The notes: generated by a model not told the origin, from the sequence alone. A DNA stretch of 64,000 nucleotides from Mauremys mutica (GCF_020497125.1 NC_059079.1:16015553-16079552), one strand, 5' to 3'. Shown: positions 20,980 to 31,570, counted from the first letter of the stretch. A program made the numbers and translations.

Positions 20980-21045
20980 TAACTATATCTTTCTATTGTC
21001 CCTGCTCCAAAGAGGTTACAGCCTAAAATAAATCAAGAACAAACA
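20980..21045 (-). repeat. MIR-related fragment
   Basis: TTGTCCCTGCTCCAAAGAGG and TTACAGCCTAAAATAAATCA match the same segment in the repeat at 45290-45370. Confidence 0.45.
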
Positions 21046-22200
21046 AGCTGGTCAAAGTGTCCATTGCCTGGGGAAAAATAAACCTTATTTGAGAACTGCT
21101 ACAGTATTTAATTTTGAATTGTTGTGCCTTCTCAAATACAGAATAGAATATTGCAAAATGAATAATAAATAAAAAAGAATGATATGAGGATTACATCCAT
21201 CCTGGTGTGCAGTGACGTTAACCATAATATTAATTAGAGCCTGGGCTTTCCATGTGAAAACCAGATTTTTTTCCAGTACAAATTTTATATCTTTCTGGGG
21301 CCAACAACAAAAATCTTCTGGCAGTTTATTTAATTGAGGTTTTGTAGTTTTAATGGTCTAAAACTACATAAAAAAAGTCAAGGCTTCTGCCAGTGTTTCA
21401 AGATCAGACAAGAGTATGATACAATGTTAAATATATATGTCTATATATGTGTGTCAGAAAGAGTTGGGGAGTTTCAAAATAAGGTGTGCTCTTAGTATTT
21501 CAGCTCACTGTTATAATACTTACAGTTGCATCAAGTTGTTCTCCACTCATTACAGAAACTTTAAAAAATGTTATGGGGGAGCGAACTAATTTTAACATTT
21601 AAATCATTGAGTATGAAACCAATTCAAAATTATGGGGTGTGGTGTGGCTGCTTTGTGTTGTACTTGTGGTGGAATCTAGCTGTAGATCCAGCGAATCTGA
21701 CCCTGGGAGGATCACTCCACTTCAGGGGGATTCTCCGATGGCACAGAGGGTCCTATGCCACTGTATTCATTGCTATCGATGTTGAAGATGTGGCAGGGAA
21801 TTTCCTAAGCCACTCTATCTCTGGCTGCTGTTTCATGACTGAGGCCATTGGCAGCTGGTATAAATTAGGTCTGCCTTACACCAGGCAACCTGACTTACCT
21901 GTGTGACTGGCTTGGCACATAGCTAGCCTGAGGTTCAGTGAGCACAAAGGTAAGTTTTGTGTCAGCTTTTGCAACACATCCCACCATGCTTTGTGTGCTC
22001 CTCAGATGTAACCAAGGATCTGGCCCACAAAATTCAACATACTTTAAAAGATAATTAAGCTATGAGAAAAAACAGTAAATCATAGGAAGGGAGCCCACCA
22101 TGAACCTCTCCAACAAGGGTGATATTCACAGTCTATGGACCGGGTAAAGACAATTAGAAGGAGTGGACTGAAGCCATCCTACTGTAGTGTATGGATCATT
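21046..22200. other. No gene; possible unclassified old repeat at 21660-21960
   Basis: The 112-codon plus ORF at 21568-21906 lies over a GC-richer patch. Words such as GCCATTGGCAGCTGGTATAA look like a decayed dispersed element, not a gene. The remainder is AT-rich and unique. Confidence 0.35.
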
Positions 22201-22280
22201 GGGCCTGATTTACATAAGTTTTACACCAGCGTAACACTGCTGACTTCAGTTGCACTACCTCTGGTTCACACAGAGGTGAG
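22201..22280 (+). repeat. Fold-back dispersed repeat (GGGCCTGAT type)
   Basis: GGGCCTGATTTACATAAGTT, TTACACCAGCGTAACACTGC and TGACTTCAGTTGCACTACC keep the left arm and core. Confidence 0.65.
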
Positions 22281-22584
22281 AGGAGAGTCAGCTTTGTTGT
22301 TGTGTTACTCATCTGTTTTTTTATTATGTTAACATGTTCCGGCTCTTTTTATTTTAAGAATTGAAAGTGAGCCCAGGTGCAGTTACAATAGCAGAAGCCA
22401 AACACACAGTAATTCACTCTTAAAGAAGTGGAAGGATAAAGAATGTCATGTATATAAGCAAAAGATAACTGACATTAACACAGTAGGCAAGGTGATTACA
22501 TACTACGCTATTGACTCTATGTGATCATTATTGCTATTTGGAGGGTTGCTTAAGTGGGTACCTGAAGGTTAAGTAATAGCTGTA

Positions 22585-22710
22585 GTAGGACAGTGAGAGA
22601 AACAGCGAGAGATGAGAAAAACCAGAGGAGACGATAGAAAGATGGATAGAAGGTTAAGAAAAAGGAAAGTGGATAAGTAGAGGTATGGACATCTGGGGAG
22701 AAAGGTGATG
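22585..22710 (+). repeat. Purine-rich low-complexity tract
   Basis: An irregular A/G-rich stretch (for example GAGAGAAACAGCGAGAGATG) with few pyrimidines. It is not a tandem repeat. Confidence 0.6.
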
Positions 22711-23128
22711 TAGTTATGCCTTGGCAAGTGATATTTATGGGCTATATGATACCTTTGGTAGAAGCTCCCCAGAGAAAAAAATAATACAGTACATCTAAGT
22801 GGTTATGTCTTAAGACAGTTTTTTTTTATTTTTGTCAACAACCCAATATGATAGAAATGTGTTAATATAAATTTGTGAGCTTTAAAGTAAAAACAAAAGA
22901 AAATCAATCCTTTTTCTAAATCTCAAATAAATCACCATCTTCCACTTCCCCCACTTTTGAGCAAAACTGCAGGTGTATTCTCACTTTGCCCAAACACAAG
23001 TATTTTAAATTAGCCCTATTCCAACTCACCTAAACGTATTCGTTATTTGCAAAAGTTTCATTTGTTTTTACACTCAAGAGTTAATGGGGCAGTACATGGG
23101 TATGACGGGATAGACTAGTGAATCTTAT
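22711..23128. other. No gene recognised
   Basis: AT-rich unique sequence. Confidence 0.4.
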
Positions 23129-23252
23129 AGGGCTCTGATCCTGCAAAGACTTGTGCATGTGCTTAACTTTACACACTGTGAGGAGTCCCATTTCAGTGAA
23201 GTTTACGGGACTACTGACAGTGCATAAAGTTAAGCGTATGCCTAAGTCTTTA
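23129..23252 (+). repeat. Fold-back dispersed repeat (GATCCTGCAAA type), near complete
   Basis: Left arm AGGGCTCTGATCCTGCAAAG, then TGTGCATGTGCTTAACTTTA; right half CATAAAGTTAAGCGTATGCC then TAAGTCTTTACAG. The two halves pair around a core near GTCCCATTTCAGTGAAG. Confidence 0.75.
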
Positions 23253-23261
23253 CAGAAGTGA

Positions 23262-23362
23262 AGCCTTAGATTGTAAACTCTTTGGGACAAGGACTAACTT
23301 TCTGTTTGTGTGAACTACATGTAGTACCCTGTGGGTACTAGTACAATATAAATGATAATAAT
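23262..23362 (+). repeat. MIR-like 3' segment
   Basis: TTAGATTGTAAACTCTTTGG, GACAAGGACTAACTTTCTGT and ACTAGTACAATATAAATGAT follow the common 3' part of MIR relatives (TTGTAAGCTCTTTGGGGCAGG, then a trinucleotide tail). Confidence 0.7.
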
Positions 23363-23430
23363 AACTATATGTTGCACTCACTGATTAATGCTGGCTTTTC
23401 TTTGGAAATGCACTCATGACAGTATATACC

Positions 23431-24407
23431 GCTGGGGGAGTCTGTGGAAAAAAAAATTCTGCACCAACAATTTAAAAATTCTGTGCCAAAAATTAAAAAT
23501 TCTGCAAAATTCTGCATATTTTATTTGTCAAAATAACACAATATAATCATGCCAGTTTCAATTATTTTGATAATTTATTGAAACTACAATACAATGGGTG
23601 GAGAATGGGGAGCATTGGAGGAAATCCCCAAATTGCCTTTGTCTAATAGTAATGTAGCAGGTTTGATCCTTTATTTCTAGTTACTAGTCAACAAATATAT
23701 GCAGTGATATGCTCAGTATTACATCATAGGCAACTGATGAGCAAGTAAGGGCTGGGGTATCAAACTCACAATTTATATTGGCTACTGACTATGTCCAGAA
23801 AGGTCAGTAGTAAACAGTTCATGGAGCACATTTTGAAGAAAAAAAATTCAGTTAAAAAATTTAGACCAGTTCTACTCAGTAAACCACCATAAGCATTTAT
23901 AAGGCCATACTGTCATTTACAATAACGCTCCTATCCACTCTGGAACCTTTACACCTGTTTTATGCTGCTGGGGGAATTCAGTGAGAATAGGAACAATTCA
24001 CTAACAATGGGAACAACTAAGCAGGCGAGCTGCTACATTATGCTTTGCTTGTGGGGATAGACTGTCTCATGCCTACCTCCAAATACGCCAAAGCCCTGCC
24101 CCTCCACGCTGGGCATGCCGCAATAGGAAGCAGAATGACACGGTCTCTCTTGTTCTCTTGCTTGCATGCCCAACTCTACCCCCTGGTGGCGACTAACGTC
24201 TTCCCTCGTATGCATGCCCAGCCCTCTCTCCCCCTGCGCAGATTGATATCTATGCTGTCTGCTCCGGGCTGCCGGAGAGGAGCAAGTGATTGCTTTTGCA
24301 GCTTCCCTTTGCTTCCCCTCAGAAATCATTTTTCTGTGAGGAAGCAAAGAAATCTATGGACAACATGAATTCTACGCCCGCGCAATGGTGCAGAAGTCCC
24401 CCAGGAG
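23431..24407. mobile_element. Non-autonomous element with CTGGGGGA ends
   Basis: The left end GCTGGGGGAGTCTGTGG is followed by AATTCTGCACC. The complement of the right end reads TCCTGGGGGACTTCTGCACC. A second left-like end, GCTGCTGGGGGAATTCAG, stands at 23964-23981, so the right 440 bp may be a copy nested in, or internally deleted from, another. The segment from 24040 is CpG- and GC-richer and opens overlapping ORFs of 104-107 codons on opposite strands (24033-24368), which I do not accept as genes. The transposon class is uncertain. Confidence 0.5.
24177..24193 (-). promoter_or_regulatory. CTCF-like site inside the repeat
   Basis: The minus strand reads GTCGCCACCAGGGGGTA, which holds the CTCF core CCACCAGGGGG. 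The three bases after it depart from the consensus GCRC-type continuation. Occupancy is unknown. Confidence 0.4.
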
Positions 24408-25275
24408 TAATTATATCATGTCAGAGAATGTAGTTTAATTTCAAATTGTATTAACATATTTCCTAAACATATCAGAGTTACATTTTTCAAGGAAACAATT
24501 CTCTTCTTTATGTAGAGTGAGGAATAAAATCCTTATTTTAATATCCAGTTTTCCCGGCACTGGGGCTAACTATTTCATTTAAATTAACATCTACAAGAGA
24601 GACATTGCAAATTTTATATTAACAGACAATACTTTCTACTATGGGGTTTTAGGGCGGTTATCCACAAAATATGTATTTGCAGTCCAAAGTAGCTAATAGT
24701 TTTGCAACTGGTGAACATAAATTGTAATATCTATACTTCCCAGCTTGCAGTAGTGTTGTCTGAAGTCTGGGATGACTGATGTTAATCTCCAGCTTGTTTT
24801 GTGGCTTTCCAAAAATGAACTTGAAGTAGAATAAAATGTGATGTAAATCCATTCATATTTATATTAATAATAGAAAGCAATACACAAAGTGTATCCTATA
24901 TAATAAGTTATTTAACATAACTTAAAAGTAGAGACATCCCTGTTATGAAAGAGAAAGAGTATTCAAATACATCAGCTGTTAATTGCATTGCTGGTCTTTG
25001 AGTTTTCACCTTGGTGATGGCTGTATCTTAAATTCATCTTCGTGAACTGAATGTAGAGTTTTAAAACATTACAAAAATTAGATGGAGATAATGGGACCAT
25101 CCATCTTTCTTTTGGGGGTTTATAATGGTGGAAAATAATTTTTATTTCTAATGGGTCAAATCTTCCAGTCTTTATTTACACTTTACTCAGACAAAACCTT
25201 CATTTCAGTACTCGGAATCTGCCATAGTAAGACAAGTAAGCATTGCAGAAGTTGACTCATTATTATTCTGTATGT
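24408..25275. other. No gene; AT-rich DNA
   Basis: Nothing recognised apart from a faint fold-back relic at about 25150-25250 (GGGTCAAATCTTCCAGTC). Confidence 0.4.
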
Positions 25276-25342
25276 AGGGCTAGTTATGCAAGCTTTACTC
25301 ATGCAGGTGAGGACTTATATGAGTAGCCCCATTGAAGTCACA
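25276..25342 (+). repeat. Fold-back dispersed repeat, half copy
   Basis: AGGGCTAGTTATGCAAGCTT, TACTCATGCAGGTGAGGAC and ATGAGTAGCCCCATTGAAGT form the left half and core. Confidence 0.6.
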
Positions 25343-25413
25343 GGGTGAAATCCTGACCCATTGAAATCAGTGGGAGTTTTGCAACTGACTTCAAGAGAGC
25401 CAGCATTTCACCC
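25343..25413 (+). repeat. Fold-back dispersed repeat (GGGTGAAATCCTG type)
   Basis: Arms GGGTGAAATCCTG (25343-25355) and CAGCATTTCACCC (25401-25413) pair at 12 of 13 positions. Between them lie CCCATTGAAATCAGTGGGAG and TTTTGCAACTGACTTCAAG, a second inner inverted pair. It directly abuts the previous copy. Confidence 0.8.
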
Positions 25414-25539
25414 ACTGCAACTGCTTATGAAATAAGATGCTTCTCTGTGTGAGTGAGAGTATCAGAATCTGGCCTTTTGTTAGGGTAATGAAACTTCATA
25501 GCAACATACTGATTTGGAACCAAATCTCGTGCGTTACCG

Positions 25540-25612
25540 AGATTCTGCAACTTGCATTCAGATCAATGGGAGTTGTAGGGACTAAGATCTTTCAGGATTG
25601 GGCCCTATATCA
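25540..25612 (+). repeat. Fold-back dispersed repeat, half copy
   Basis: GATTCTGCAACTTGCATTCA, GATCAATGGGAGTTGTAGG and TCAGGATTGGGCCCT keep a core and right arm. Confidence 0.5.
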
Positions 25613-26809
25613 AACAAGAATCCAGGGAATAATTCATAGTGCAGTTGTTTGTTGAGTGTTTCTCTTGTACTGTAGTTTTAGCCATGGGCAGTGGATTTGT
25701 TTGAAAGCAAACAGAGACATACCAGTTGATTGGAGCATAATGCAAATAGATAGGATAAATGGGTAGATTAAGGATGGGTAAAATGAATAAAGAAACTGAA
25801 TGAATAAAACACCTTATTGTGCCTGGAAGGCCAATCTAGCTCACATTTAACCCTGGAGGAATTCTAGTAGGATAAAATGTTACCTGCTTTGACTTTTTAA
25901 GCCTTACAGAATTGTTTTGGAATTTTCTTTTTCATTCATTTTTGGTGTGTTGGTAACTTAATCTGTTAATCTGAACTACAGAAGTGTGGTTTACATTTCC
26001 TTTTCTTTCTTTTTTCTTTCTTTAATTTCAGCTAAGAGTGGAGTAAAATGCATGTTTAACTTGTAGTGGCAGTGACGTTGGTTAACGTTGAGCCTCAGGT
26101 GGTTAGTGGGGGCATTCTTTATTTATGTATTTTGTTTAGGGTTTTTTTGGGGGGGGAGGGGAAGGGGTTGTGTTTGCCTGATGATTATGAGGCAGGCAAA
26201 AGTACTCTCACAAAACTGCAGCACTCACGCCAAGAGCCCAAGTCATTTCTTGCTGTACAAGACCACAAAATGAGTGGTTACGATATGAGTAATTGTGTAT
26301 TATTTGTAAGGACTGAAGCATGGAATATAGTTGTTGCTTTTAGCTTATCTCCTTTTTGACCTTCCCTATCACTCTTCCTTGTACCTTCTGTAGACCCTAA
26401 CACTCCTTCACCTGAAGGGGCAGCCAGGCAGGCTGCTTTAATGAAGGCAATACCATGTCAAGGAGGATTCTTGGCAGAACTCTTCCCAGCCAGCCTGACC
26501 TAGCACCTCAGCTACATTGTTGGCCTTGTCCAGCAACAACTGAGAACCCAGGTCTGTTTCTGAATCCAAATGGCAATGCGTTGCCATATGTCAACAACAC
26601 ATGTCATCCTGATTAAATTTTTAACCATATCTTTTCTGCTGTTCACATAGTAAACCATTCTCAGCCCATTGCATGGCAGAGGCTTCTTCAGTAGTGATCC
26701 TACTCCTACTGTGGAAACATGCTACTGGTAGCTCAATACAACTGAAGGCATAACTCTTTCTTTCCACCAAGCTCATCGCTTCAGTGCTGAGCCTGAGTGG
26801 GACTTCTTG
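25613..26809. other. No gene recognised
   Basis: Holds a good isolated pyrimidine tract plus AG at about 26010-26031 without a usable donor, a G-run near 26147, and short ORFs without support. Confidence 0.4.
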
Positions 26810-26935
26810 CATCCGAAGAAGTGGGTATTCACCCACGAAAGCTCATGCTGCAAAACGTCTGTTAGTCTATAAGGTGCCACAGGATTCTTTGCTGCTTTTA
26901 CAGATCCAGACTAACACGGCTACCCCTCTGATACT
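26810..26935 (-). mobile_element. TAGCCRTGTT-family repeat, uninverted copy
   Basis: On minus it begins GTATCAGAGGGGTAGCCGTG, then TTAGTCTGGATCTGTAAAAG, CAGCAAAGAATCCTGTGGCA, CCTTATAGACTAACAG and CATGAGCTTTCGTGGGTGAA. This copy shows the normal order of the family and explains the inversion in the copy at 4142-4292. Possible ends reach about 26800. No clear target duplication was found. Confidence 0.85.
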
Positions 26936-27748
26936 TGTCCCTAATGACACTGCTGAAAGAAGTTCTTTGTTTCAGTTGACTTTGAGTAGTAGTTCTGTGT
27001 TCTGGATCAGGAAATAAAAACGCTTTTCAAAATTGCTTGTGAGAGCCTTTTGTCTTAACTTGTCTGATAGAAAGTGTCCTGTCCAGCCTGCCTGAGGCTT
27101 GGAAGGAGAGAGAACGCTCTTCTAATGGGACACAACCTAGACAGCCTCTCGCTCAGACTTACTCTTTTTTTGTTTTTTCACTTCCTTCTCGATGTTCTCC
27201 ATTAGTTGCAGAAGACCTGACATTGCTGATGCAACACAATTTACCATGTTTTCAACAGCTTTTATGGTGCACCTCTCCCCCAGTCCAAGCAAACTACCAT
27301 GCTAGGCTCCTCACCCCAACAGCTAGACTTCATTGGATATCTGACACAGGGGTTTTGTATTGAGAAGATTTTCCGCAGGTTTCCACCCAAGGGAGGATGT
27401 CTAAATCCTCCAAGACATGAATGTGTCACACTTAAGGATTCAAGTAGGCTGTAAAGATCACACATTATTAGACACTCCAAATGATCATTTTGAGACTGAG
27501 ATCCTGGGGAATGAAGATTTTTACAGCTTCTTCTCCCTACTTATGTGGTACTACATACCATCTAAATTCCTGCCTCTCTGAGAAAAGCAAGATAGGTTGC
27601 AAATAAATATGACAGAAGTGAAAGGTTAGTTTGTTAACTAGCCCTGACTTCTTTTAAGCTGAGATGAGCCTAAGAACATGCAGGTCTTGGAAGGATCTGA
27701 GAGCCATAGAAAATTCCACCCCTTCACTCTGCCATTTGGACTACATTT
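26936..27748. other. No gene recognised
   Basis: Short ORFs only. A plus-frame word LDFIG at about 27329-27343 made me consider a reverse transcriptase remnant, but the context does not support it. Confidence 0.35.
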
Positions 27749-28180
27749 TTGTGTTCTCAGTCTAGTAAGGAGAGCATATGGAGTGCGAGAGTAACTGGCC
27801 CAGAGGCCGTAGGCACAGGGAAAATGGGTTTTTCTTGGCACTTGAACTTGCTTTATGGCTCTGAATACACTTTTCTGGTTGTTTCAGAAACTGTTCTGGT
27901 GCTGTCTCCAAGGGGAACTCAGACTGTTTGCCAGCTAAACAGAGGGCTGGCTTGTGTGATGAATCTGCTGAGCCATCATAGGTCAGCAGGGGGCAGTGTG
28001 ATGAACCTGCTCGGTGTCAACTTGCTTTGGAGAGAGAGGTCAGGAGGAAGGGATGAGTCCTGTGCCATTGGGAGGGTGGTGGGTGAGGATGGAGCAGAGC
28101 AGAGTGCCTGGCGGCCCTTGGAGGAGTGTGGCTGTTGGAGACGGTTGGTAGAGTGCTTGTTGGCACCCAGCAGGTGCTGA
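27749..28180 (+). other. Longest ORF in the window (143 codons), unsupported
   Basis: The ORF runs over a GC-richer segment. Its product has no signal peptide, membrane segment or domain that I recognise, and the second half is Arg/Gly/Glu-rich from GA/GG-rich DNA. A short direct repeat, TGTGATGAATCTGCT (27955-27969) against TGTGATGAACCTGCT (27997-28011), lies inside. Overlapping ORFs on the other strand (28040-28291) show that composition, not selection, may keep it open. Listed for completeness, not as a gene. Confidence 0.15.
27982..27999 (+). promoter_or_regulatory. CTCF-like site
   Basis: GTCAGCAGGGGGCAGTG matches the CTCF core (CCAGCAGGGGGCAGT) apart from the first base. It lies in the GC-richer patch between two direct-repeat words. 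Binding is not shown. Confidence 0.4.
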
Positions 28181-28810
28181 GCCTATCGGGTCTAGTGCTT
28201 GGAGCCTGGCAGCACTTGCTTCCAAGCTCGTGCTACCCAGGTACGTTAACCAGACAAGTAGAAGGGACTGGAGTATGTGGCACTCCAGCAAACCCGCAGA
28301 GTGATACTTCCTGTGGAAGCAGGACTTTAGACCAGCATAAGTCGGAAAACGAAGTTTGCCTTTTACTTGTAATAGCCAATTTCTTTATATAGCTAGGCAA
28401 ATTATGCAAGAAGTATTTCTTCTTCTTATTTGTAGAGCAACCAGCACACAAAACTTCTGTTTTTCCCCTGTGCTTTCACACTGCTCCAGTCTGTCTGTAG
28501 AGCTGATCAAGTTCCTTGAAATGTGAAAGGAAAAACACCATCTGAACTTTGCTTTAAAAAAAAAACCCCACTATCACAGCCTCTCTGATATACTGTATTC
28601 AAGCATCTGCACAGGGAAGGAGATCATTTGGATCAATTTTTATGGATAGTCAGTTTTTCAAGGCAGTGCCAAAAGACATGCTCTTAATTCTGATTCAGTA
28701 ACTGACTTCTTGTGTATACTGTGCCAACGCACAGTAGAGAGATGCTATTTATTTAGCAGTCACTACTGTATAACCATTCTTTGTTTTACATATATATGTA
28801 TTACAGTATA
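28181..28810. other. No gene recognised
   Basis: Unique DNA with an A8 plus CCCC stretch at about 28556-28569. Opposing short ORFs are chance. Confidence 0.4.
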
Positions 28811-28888
28811 GGGGTCAGATCCACGGCAGGTGTAAATAGGTATAGCTCCACTGACTTCAGTAATACACACCATTTGACAGTCTGGCCC
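28811..28888 (+). repeat. Fold-back dispersed repeat (GGTGTAAAT type)
   Basis: GGGGTCAGATCCACGGCAGG, TGTAAATAGGTATAGCTCCA, CTGACTTCAGTAATACACAC and CATTTGACAGTCTGGCCC. Confidence 0.7.
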
Positions 28889-29109
28889 ATTGTTTTTTGT
28901 TTTTTTTAATGTGTATTGACTGTCCTGCAATATTAAAAACCTTGTCATTGGGGACCAATGATGTCATTTAATGTAGTGCTGACTTTCATGTAGTATAACT
29001 ATTAATAACAATGAGGGGAAATTAAGAGTCCAAAGTATGACGTTTCTTATGCTTCTAAAGTCTATTCTGATCTTGCACATATATTAAATATAACATTTAA
29101 ATGCCTTTG

Positions 29110-29250
29110 TCAGTGTTTGATGTTGAAGCACTATTTGTTGGAGTAATGAGGTCTTATCCCAGTTCTACCTCTGTCTTATTGTGGGGCCCAGGGGACCTGC
29201 CTGTGTCTCAGTTTTCTCATCTGTAAAATGGAGATAATGAATATATAGAA
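29110..29250 (+). repeat. MIR-like fragment
   Basis: TCCCAGTTCTACCTCTGTCT, TGCCTGTGTCTCAGTTTTCT and CATCTGTAAAATGGAGATAA follow MIR. It ends beside the LINE tail at 29255. Confidence 0.7.
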
Positions 29251-29254
29251 ACTA

Positions 29255-29525
29255 GTAAACTCTTCTTCTTCTTCATTGTTGTCACTTTCCTGTTTGGGGT
29301 CAGTAGTTTCTCCCAAAACTCATGACTGGCTGTTATGCACGTTGGTCTCTCTAAGGTCGTCTGATATCTGTTCCATGTACTGAGTCTGTGTCCTACCCCT
29401 TGATTGCTTTCCATCCACCATCATTGCAAGGGCCACCCTACCAATGTAACTCTCAGGTCTCTGCTGGACATATCCATACCAATGTAGCCTAGACTCTCTC
29501 AATTTATCTTCAATTGGGGCAACCT
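29255..29525 (-). mobile_element. Non-LTR retrotransposon 3' end with ORF2 tail and (GAA)n
   Basis: The minus frame over 29320-29502 reads ESRLHWYGYVQQRPESYIGR and then GKQSRGRTQTQYMEQISDDL, the R-x-W-x-GHV and G-x-R-x-RGRP-x-x-R-x-x-D pattern seen at the C terminus of many non-LTR reverse transcriptase proteins. A frameshift moves the reading to the frame of 29217-29414, where HEFWEKLLTP resembles the following R-x-x-W-x-x-L segment. It then ends in GAAGAAGAAGAAG. A microsatellite tail of this kind suggests an RTE-like clade. It is 5'-truncated and broken. Confidence 0.6.
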
Positions 29526-30079
29526 AAATTAAGCCCTTCACAGCTTTATTTTGTTTCCTGTCACAGAGTAAGTAAAGTCTTAAGAAATATTTTTAAATGT
29601 CTTTCGATGACAGGTCACATTCTGTACTTGGATATATGGATCATTATTGAAAAGAAGAGAAATTGGAATCATTAGGGAAATGGCAAAGGGTAAAAGATAC
29701 TTAAATAAATATCAGTCGTGGGGGAATTTTTATTAGGAACTAGTATGTAATGCCAGCCTCTGTTCACTGTTTGTCAACGCCTCTAGTATATGTCGTGCCT
29801 TCTCCCATGCCACCCCATGTATGGCTCATTCTTCTTGAGCTGGTGTGCAAGGCCCCTCACCTTCTGCTTATTCACATTCCTCACAATGACCAACCTCTGT
29901 TGGATGCCTACAAGTAACTTCAGCAGCATGGTTGTAGGGGAATTTGAGATTATCCATCTATCCGACTATCTATGTATACATCTGCCCACTCTTCCACCCA
30001 CCTATTCTTATTAAGTGGATGAGGCCAGTCACCACCTTATCACCGTCATTGCTTTTTGTTCCTCTACCCTCCATCTCAC
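29526..30079. other. No gene recognised
   Basis: AT-rich, then a CT-rich stretch at about 29790-30010 with a CTATC-like simple run near 29954-29975. ORFs there are low-complexity. Confidence 0.4.
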
Positions 30080-30345
30080 TGTTGTTAAGGCACTGGACTG
30101 GGGAGATCTGGGGTCACTTTCCAGCTCTGCTATAGACTTCCTGCGTGTCTTCAGGCAAGTCCCTTAATTCCCCACCTACTAAATGGAAATAGTAACCCTA
30201 CCCTTTCACAGAGGAATGCTGTGAGGATAAATTAATGAATTATTGTGTGGTGCTCATATGCTGTAGTGATGAAGGCGAGCTACAACCGGAGCAGTGCTTT
30301 CTTTTGTGTTTGTACATTCTTGGCATTACCAAATACAAAGTAATA
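30080..30345 (+). repeat. MIR-like SINE, nearly complete
   Basis: TGTTAAGGCACTGGACTGGG, CAGCTCTGCTATAGACTTCC, TTCAGGCAAGTCCCTTAATT, AAATGGAAATAGTAACCCTA and GAATGCTGTGAGGATAAATT are MIR in order. Confidence 0.8.
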
Positions 30346-30368
30346 ATGATAATTAATAATAATAATGC
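30339..30368 (+). repeat. (AAT)n simple repeat
   Basis: AATAATGATAATTAATAATA at the end of the MIR, an A-rich tail expansion. Confidence 0.7.
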
Positions 30369-30497
30369 AGGATTGCACTTAGAGAAGCACAATATGATTA
30401 GAAACAGCCAGCAAGGATTTATGAGAGGTCATTTGGCATGGCAGACAAGGAGAAAGACAATGGATGTTGTTTATTCCTTTCCTAAAAGCATTTAGGG

Positions 30498-30600
30498 TAG
30501 GATTTAAAAAAAAAATCACCCGAGGGACTTAGGTGTACAGGTCCCATTGATTTTCATTTTGTGCTAGGCACTAAACTCCCCTAGGTGATTTTGAAATTCC
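30498..30600 (+). repeat. Fold-back dispersed repeat (CCTAGGTGATTTTGAAA type)
   Basis: Left GGATTTAAAAAAAAAATCAC, CGAGGGACTTAGG; centre CCCATTGATTTTCAT; right CTCCCCTAGGTGATTTTGAA. The arms pair imperfectly around the centre. Confidence 0.6.
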
Positions 30601-31469
30601 CACTTTACTGTATTGGACCCTTTCTGTTTGCACATTGAACTTTTATTGGCTGTGTCTCACATATTGCAGATTGTAGTTGGTTGGACAGAAAAGCTTCTCA
30701 GAAACAGTAAATGTTGAGTGGCTGCAAATGGCAATTTCAGCTGAAAAGGAGTAACTAATAAGACAGCCAAGACATCAGTTTTGTACCTCACTTATTAATA
30801 ACAAGCCACAAAAACATATATAAATAATGTCCATTGTTTTTTTTAAACTCATGAATGCTTAGAAATTCAAAGTGAAGGCTAAGACAGCCTGTAGCTCACT
30901 CTGCAATGCTTATTTACAGCATATACAGTGTGATATGTGAGATCACGCTATTTTGATACCCCGTGTGTGCATCAGCACAAGGATTGCATTTTATACAGAG
31001 CTTCTGCCTGAAGTCTGAATTTCCTGGGTTTTGTGGGTTTAAAGTGCACGTTTGTGATTTCGTTCTCTTTTTTGATTTTTTGTAGTAATAAATGCAATTA
31101 AATAGAGACAGAGTGAGGGAGGGGGGTAAAACACTGACAAAGTGGATGTGAGGTCACTCAAGATAAAGGCTGCAAATTAAGAATTGGTCAGAATACATAA
31201 TGTCTGACTCAGTGAATTATTAGATGCACAGTAGATTAACATGAAGGGGTTAAGTTTCTGAACACTGACTAAGGGATAGCTACTCTGTTATTTGCTTAAC
31301 AAAATGTTTTGTGTCTGCATATTTCTAATCCAGTGTGGTTTAGATTCATTACAAATAATTCTTTCAGCTGTTTCCTAGGTATCCTGTCACACAAATGGAT
31401 AAAACAATATAGCTAGCTCAGTGGGGGAAAAAAAATACAATAAAATGTGTGCACTGTATTTTTTGTGTT
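30601..31469. other. No gene; AT-rich DNA
   Basis: No recognised repeat or ORF of note. A G-run lies near 31119-31126. Confidence 0.4.
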
Positions 31470-31570
31470 AGGGCCTGATTCACCACTTCTGCTACTCCAG
31501 TTTTACACCAGTGTAACTCTGGACTTAAAGTGGCATAACACTATAGTAATTCAGTGGTGAATTAGGGCCT
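31470..31570 (+). repeat. Fold-back dispersed repeat, both arms kept
   Basis: AGGGCCTGATTCACCACT at 31470-31487 pairs with AGTGGTGAATTAGGGCCT at 31553-31570, with a few mismatches. Inside, TTTTACACCAGTGTAACTC is itself palindromic. Confidence 0.85.

Noticed and set aside
24033..24368. 104- and 107-codon ORFs on opposite strands
   Set aside because: Both lie in the CTGGGGGA-ended repeat and cannot both be coding; neither has a recognisable domain.
26010..26065. Strong pyrimidine tract and AG as an exon start
   Set aside because: The following sequence has early stops in the frames checked and no usable donor at a sensible distance.
27280..27400. LDFIG-like word suggesting a reverse transcriptase remnant
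   Set aside because: Five residues only; the flanking frames do not continue any reverse transcriptase motif order.
27749..28180. 143-codon ORF, the longest in the window, as a gene
   Set aside because: No domain, no splice or start context, opposed ORFs on the other strand, and a GC-richer base composition that explains its length.
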